Assembly: GCF_001939115.1 (NCBI RefSeq)
Contig: NZ_MQTZ01000061.1
Coordinates: 1-37,591 of the forward strand
Direction of reading: 5' to 3'
Source of the DNA: Leptolyngbya sp. 'hensonii'
GTDB taxonomy: Bacteria; Cyanobacteriota; Cyanobacteriia; GCF-001939115
DNA: 37,591 nt
Every line of letters starts with the position of its first letter. Positions within the stretch are counted from its first letter, which is position 1. The translations under genes and the position numbers were made by a program. Under the pieces are notes generated by a model. That model had not been told where the DNA came from, ran no database searches, and saw only the letters and a list, made by a program, of their open reading frames with translations. This document shows positions 36,056 through 37,591 of this stretch, one piece after another.

Positions 36056-37369
36056 TCACCTCAATCGTCGATAAATGGTCGCCAGGGCATCTCGATCGCC
36101 CACATTTCCAGGAAACAGCACCACCGGCAAATCAGGGAACTGGGGATGATCCCCAGGTGTCCGCACGACCGAACACCCGGCCAGAATCTGCCCCAACAGC
36201 CGCACGGTCGGCAGATTAAGCCCCGTACTCAGCACATCATTCGAGGTGATCCCCCCCTTACTGATCAGAAACCCAATCTCCGATGGCAACCCCTGTACCA
36301 CATCCATCAACAGAGCCGACACCGAAATCCCAAAATTTAGGCGAGTTTGACTGTCATCAAACTGTAACTCCTCACGACTGGTGTAGATGACCGGGGTATT
36401 TCCGGCTTGATGAACAGTGTGGACTTGGTCCAGAATTTCGGCCAAAAGCTGGGAGCGCCGATCGTCCCCTGTCAGCAATTGTGACACTTCCACCGTCACC
36501 CCCACTGTTCCCGGCTCCTGCAGAAGCTGTTCCAGTTGTTCCGTCGTCTTCCTCACATGGGATCCCACCAGTACCGCTCCCGGCTTTCCTCCCCGGACGT
36601 ACCGGGCCATGGCCTCGGCAGCGACGGGCTGGGGGGGCAGGGCAGCCAGAGCCGTCAGAATACTGGCCGCACTGCGGAAGAGAAAGCGTTTACCCTGGGA
36701 GGCTGCCGTCAGAATATCCTGGGCAAAACGATTCAAATCGGCCTGAGTTTCTCCATCCACCACCCCACAGCGATTCCCCTGAAGCTGTAGCAATCGCTCC
36801 AGACTGCCAGCCCGAATATCGGTTAACAGAAACCGTTCCACCTGATCCGCCGGAATTCTCCCCTGGGTTTTTTCAGCCACGTAATCGGGCAAATAGCTGT
36901 GATGATAGGCAAAAACCGAATCACGGGCAAATTCCGTTTCATGGACAGGGGTGGGCACCCCATTGATGATCAGGTAATGCACGCTATCGCGAGTGATTCG
37001 TCCCCCTTCAAAGAAAGCGGGCACGAGAAAGTGGGCATCAAAGGAACCGAGTTCCTGGGCGATGACATCGGTTTCGATCGGATAATGGCCCCGCAAGGTG
37101 GAGTCCGATCGACTCACCACCAGAAAATCCTGGATACCCTCAGCGGCGATCGTGACTTTCAGGTTGTGGCAAACCTCCTGAGTCACAACAGCGGCCTGTT
37201 CCGGTGTCAGGGCTCTGGTGTTGGTCAGCACAAAGAAGATCGGGGAATCATCCCTGAGCCCAATCCGCAGGGTGGCTTCATCCCAGCGAGTCAGGAGCAG
37301 GCAACTGTGAACCGTCTGGGAGCCGGTCGGGTCATCATCGAGCACAATAATCTTGGGCCTGGAGGTCAT
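36056..37369 (-). CDS. Four-carbon acid sugar kinase family protein (DUF1537)
   Basis: A 437-residue protein of the OtnK/DtnK/LtnK family, which phosphorylates four-carbon acid sugars such as threonate or erythronate with ATP. The N-terminal substrate domain opens with I-I-V-L-D-D-D-P-T-G-S-Q-T-V and contains V-S-R-S-D-S-T-L-R-G-H-Y-P; the C-terminal nucleotide-binding domain has G-G-I-T-S-N-D-V and ends near V-L-F-P-G-N-V-G. Length fits the family. The usual partner genes (dehydrogenase OtnP-like, aldolase OtnC) are not in the window, so the substrate is not defined by context. Confidence 0.87.
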   Translation of the reverse strand: MTSRPKIIVLDDDPTGSQTVHSCLLLTRWDEATLRIGLRDDSPIFFVLTNTRALTPEQAAVVTQEVCHNLKVTIAAEGIQDFLVVSRSDSTLRGHYPIETDVIAQELGSFDAHFLVPAFFEGGRITRDSVHYLIINGVPTPVHETEFARDSVFAYHHSYLPDYVAEKTQGRIPADQVERFLLTDIRAGSLERLLQLQGNRCGVVDGETQADLNRFAQDILTAASQGKRFLFRSAASILTALAALPPQPVAAEAMARYVRGGKPGAVLVGSHVRKTTEQLEQLLQEPGTVGVTVEVSQLLTGDDRRSQLLAEILDQVHTVHQAGNTPVIYTSREELQFDDSQTRLNFGISVSALLMDVVQGLPSEIGFLISKGGITSNDVLSTGLNLPTVRLLGQILAGCSVVRTPGDHPQFPDLPVVLFPGNVGDRDALATIYRRLR

Positions 37370-37445
37370 CGGGCAGTTCTGAGTCCATCGATCGTCGTTG
37401 TTATTCTCTCAGGAATTCACCCTTAAGATTGACCTCTTCTGCGCC

Positions 37446-37586
37446 TGGGTATAGAGCTACTCTGTACACATAATCCCCTCCTGGGAGGGGTAGGTTCAAC
37501 GCTCCTGCTCCCGTTCCTAGACCCACCCCGGCCCTGCGGGCCACCCCTCCCCAGAGTTTTCTACGTCTAGGTATAGAGCGACTGTG
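37446..37586. repeat. GC-rich palindromic dispersed-repeat-like element
   Basis: The last 150 bases contain near-identical flanks, GGTATAGAGC followed by A/C/T/G-rich bases, at 37448-37464 and 37570-37586 (15 of 17 match). Between them are a perfect 7-bp hairpin CCCCTCC/GGAGGGG (37475-37490), a GGCCC/GGGCC hairpin (37530-37542) and an inverted repeat CCTAGAC/GTCTAGG (37516-37522, 37565-37571). The composition and words resemble dispersed non-coding repeats common in cyanobacterial genomes. No coding frame is visible. It may continue beyond the window. Confidence 0.65.
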
Positions 37587-37591
37587 GGATC

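Noticed and set aside
37446-37586. Possible riboswitch or structured regulatory RNA
   Set aside because: The hairpins are simple palindromes within repeat-like sequence, and no following gene is visible in the window; a dispersed repeat is the simpler reading.

Overview
The window reads as a chromosomal piece of a cyanobacterium, probably a filamentous or leptolyngbyoid one; the genus is not determined. The HIP1 octamer GCGATCGC recurs far more often than expected (for example 5747, 13221, 17853, 18235, 20753, 23319, 25573, 25697, 28008, 33863). The gene set agrees: minC/minD/minE with a cyanobacterial-type MinE core, a polyphosphate glucokinase, a phosphoketolase-like ThDP enzyme of the sll0529 type, a ferredoxin-cyclase fusion and small cyanobacterial membrane proteins.

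Layout. 1-243 is the C-terminal end of a transposase running in from the left edge. 310-7880 is an envelope-glycan region: a GT2 glycosyltransferase, a NarL-type response regulator and three large GT-C type membrane glycosyltransferases, one carrying C-terminal TPRs. 7898-11936 (minus strand) holds ribokinase, a MarC-family membrane protein and penicillin-binding protein 1C; the PBP1C gene contains a palindromic repeat translated in frame. 12016-12912 is a DUF2887/Rpn-like nuclease-fold protein with six perfect 12-bp repeats. 13113-16880 holds the phosphoketolase-like enzyme, a tail-to-tail overlapping polyphosphate glucokinase and a short-chain dehydrogenase.

16968-31827 is the centre of interest: a tightly packed, same-strand nonulosonic (pseudaminic-type) acid cluster. 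It runs membrane TPR protein, pseB, pseC, SpsF-type cytidylyltransferase, pseG, pseI, hexapeptide acyltransferase, DegT aminotransferase, WbqC-family protein, methyltransferase, PIG-L deacetylase, a 1346-residue multidomain protein and a polytopic GT-C-like membrane protein. Many genes overlap by 1-14 nt, which suggests translational coupling. The giant protein appears to join an N-terminal sialyltransferase-like domain, a CmcI-type methyltransferase domain and a SPINDLY/O-GlcNAc-transferase-like domain, plus a C-terminal domain I associate with cyanobacterial glycosyltransferases. My inference is that the cluster makes a CMP-activated, N-acyl-variant nonulosonic acid and that the giant protein transfers and modifies it on a glycan or protein.

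31847-36004 is a minus-strand region with a 2Fe-2S ferredoxin/class III nucleotidyl cyclase fusion, minE (with an unusual acidic tail), minD, a plus-strand lipoprotein gene that separates minD from minC, minC, and a small two-helix membrane protein. 36056-37369 is a four-carbon acid sugar kinase family (DUF1537) gene. The right edge (37446-37586) carries a GC-rich palindromic dispersed-repeat-like element. I saw no tRNA, rRNA or CRISPR array. No stretch over 300 bases lacks a gene.
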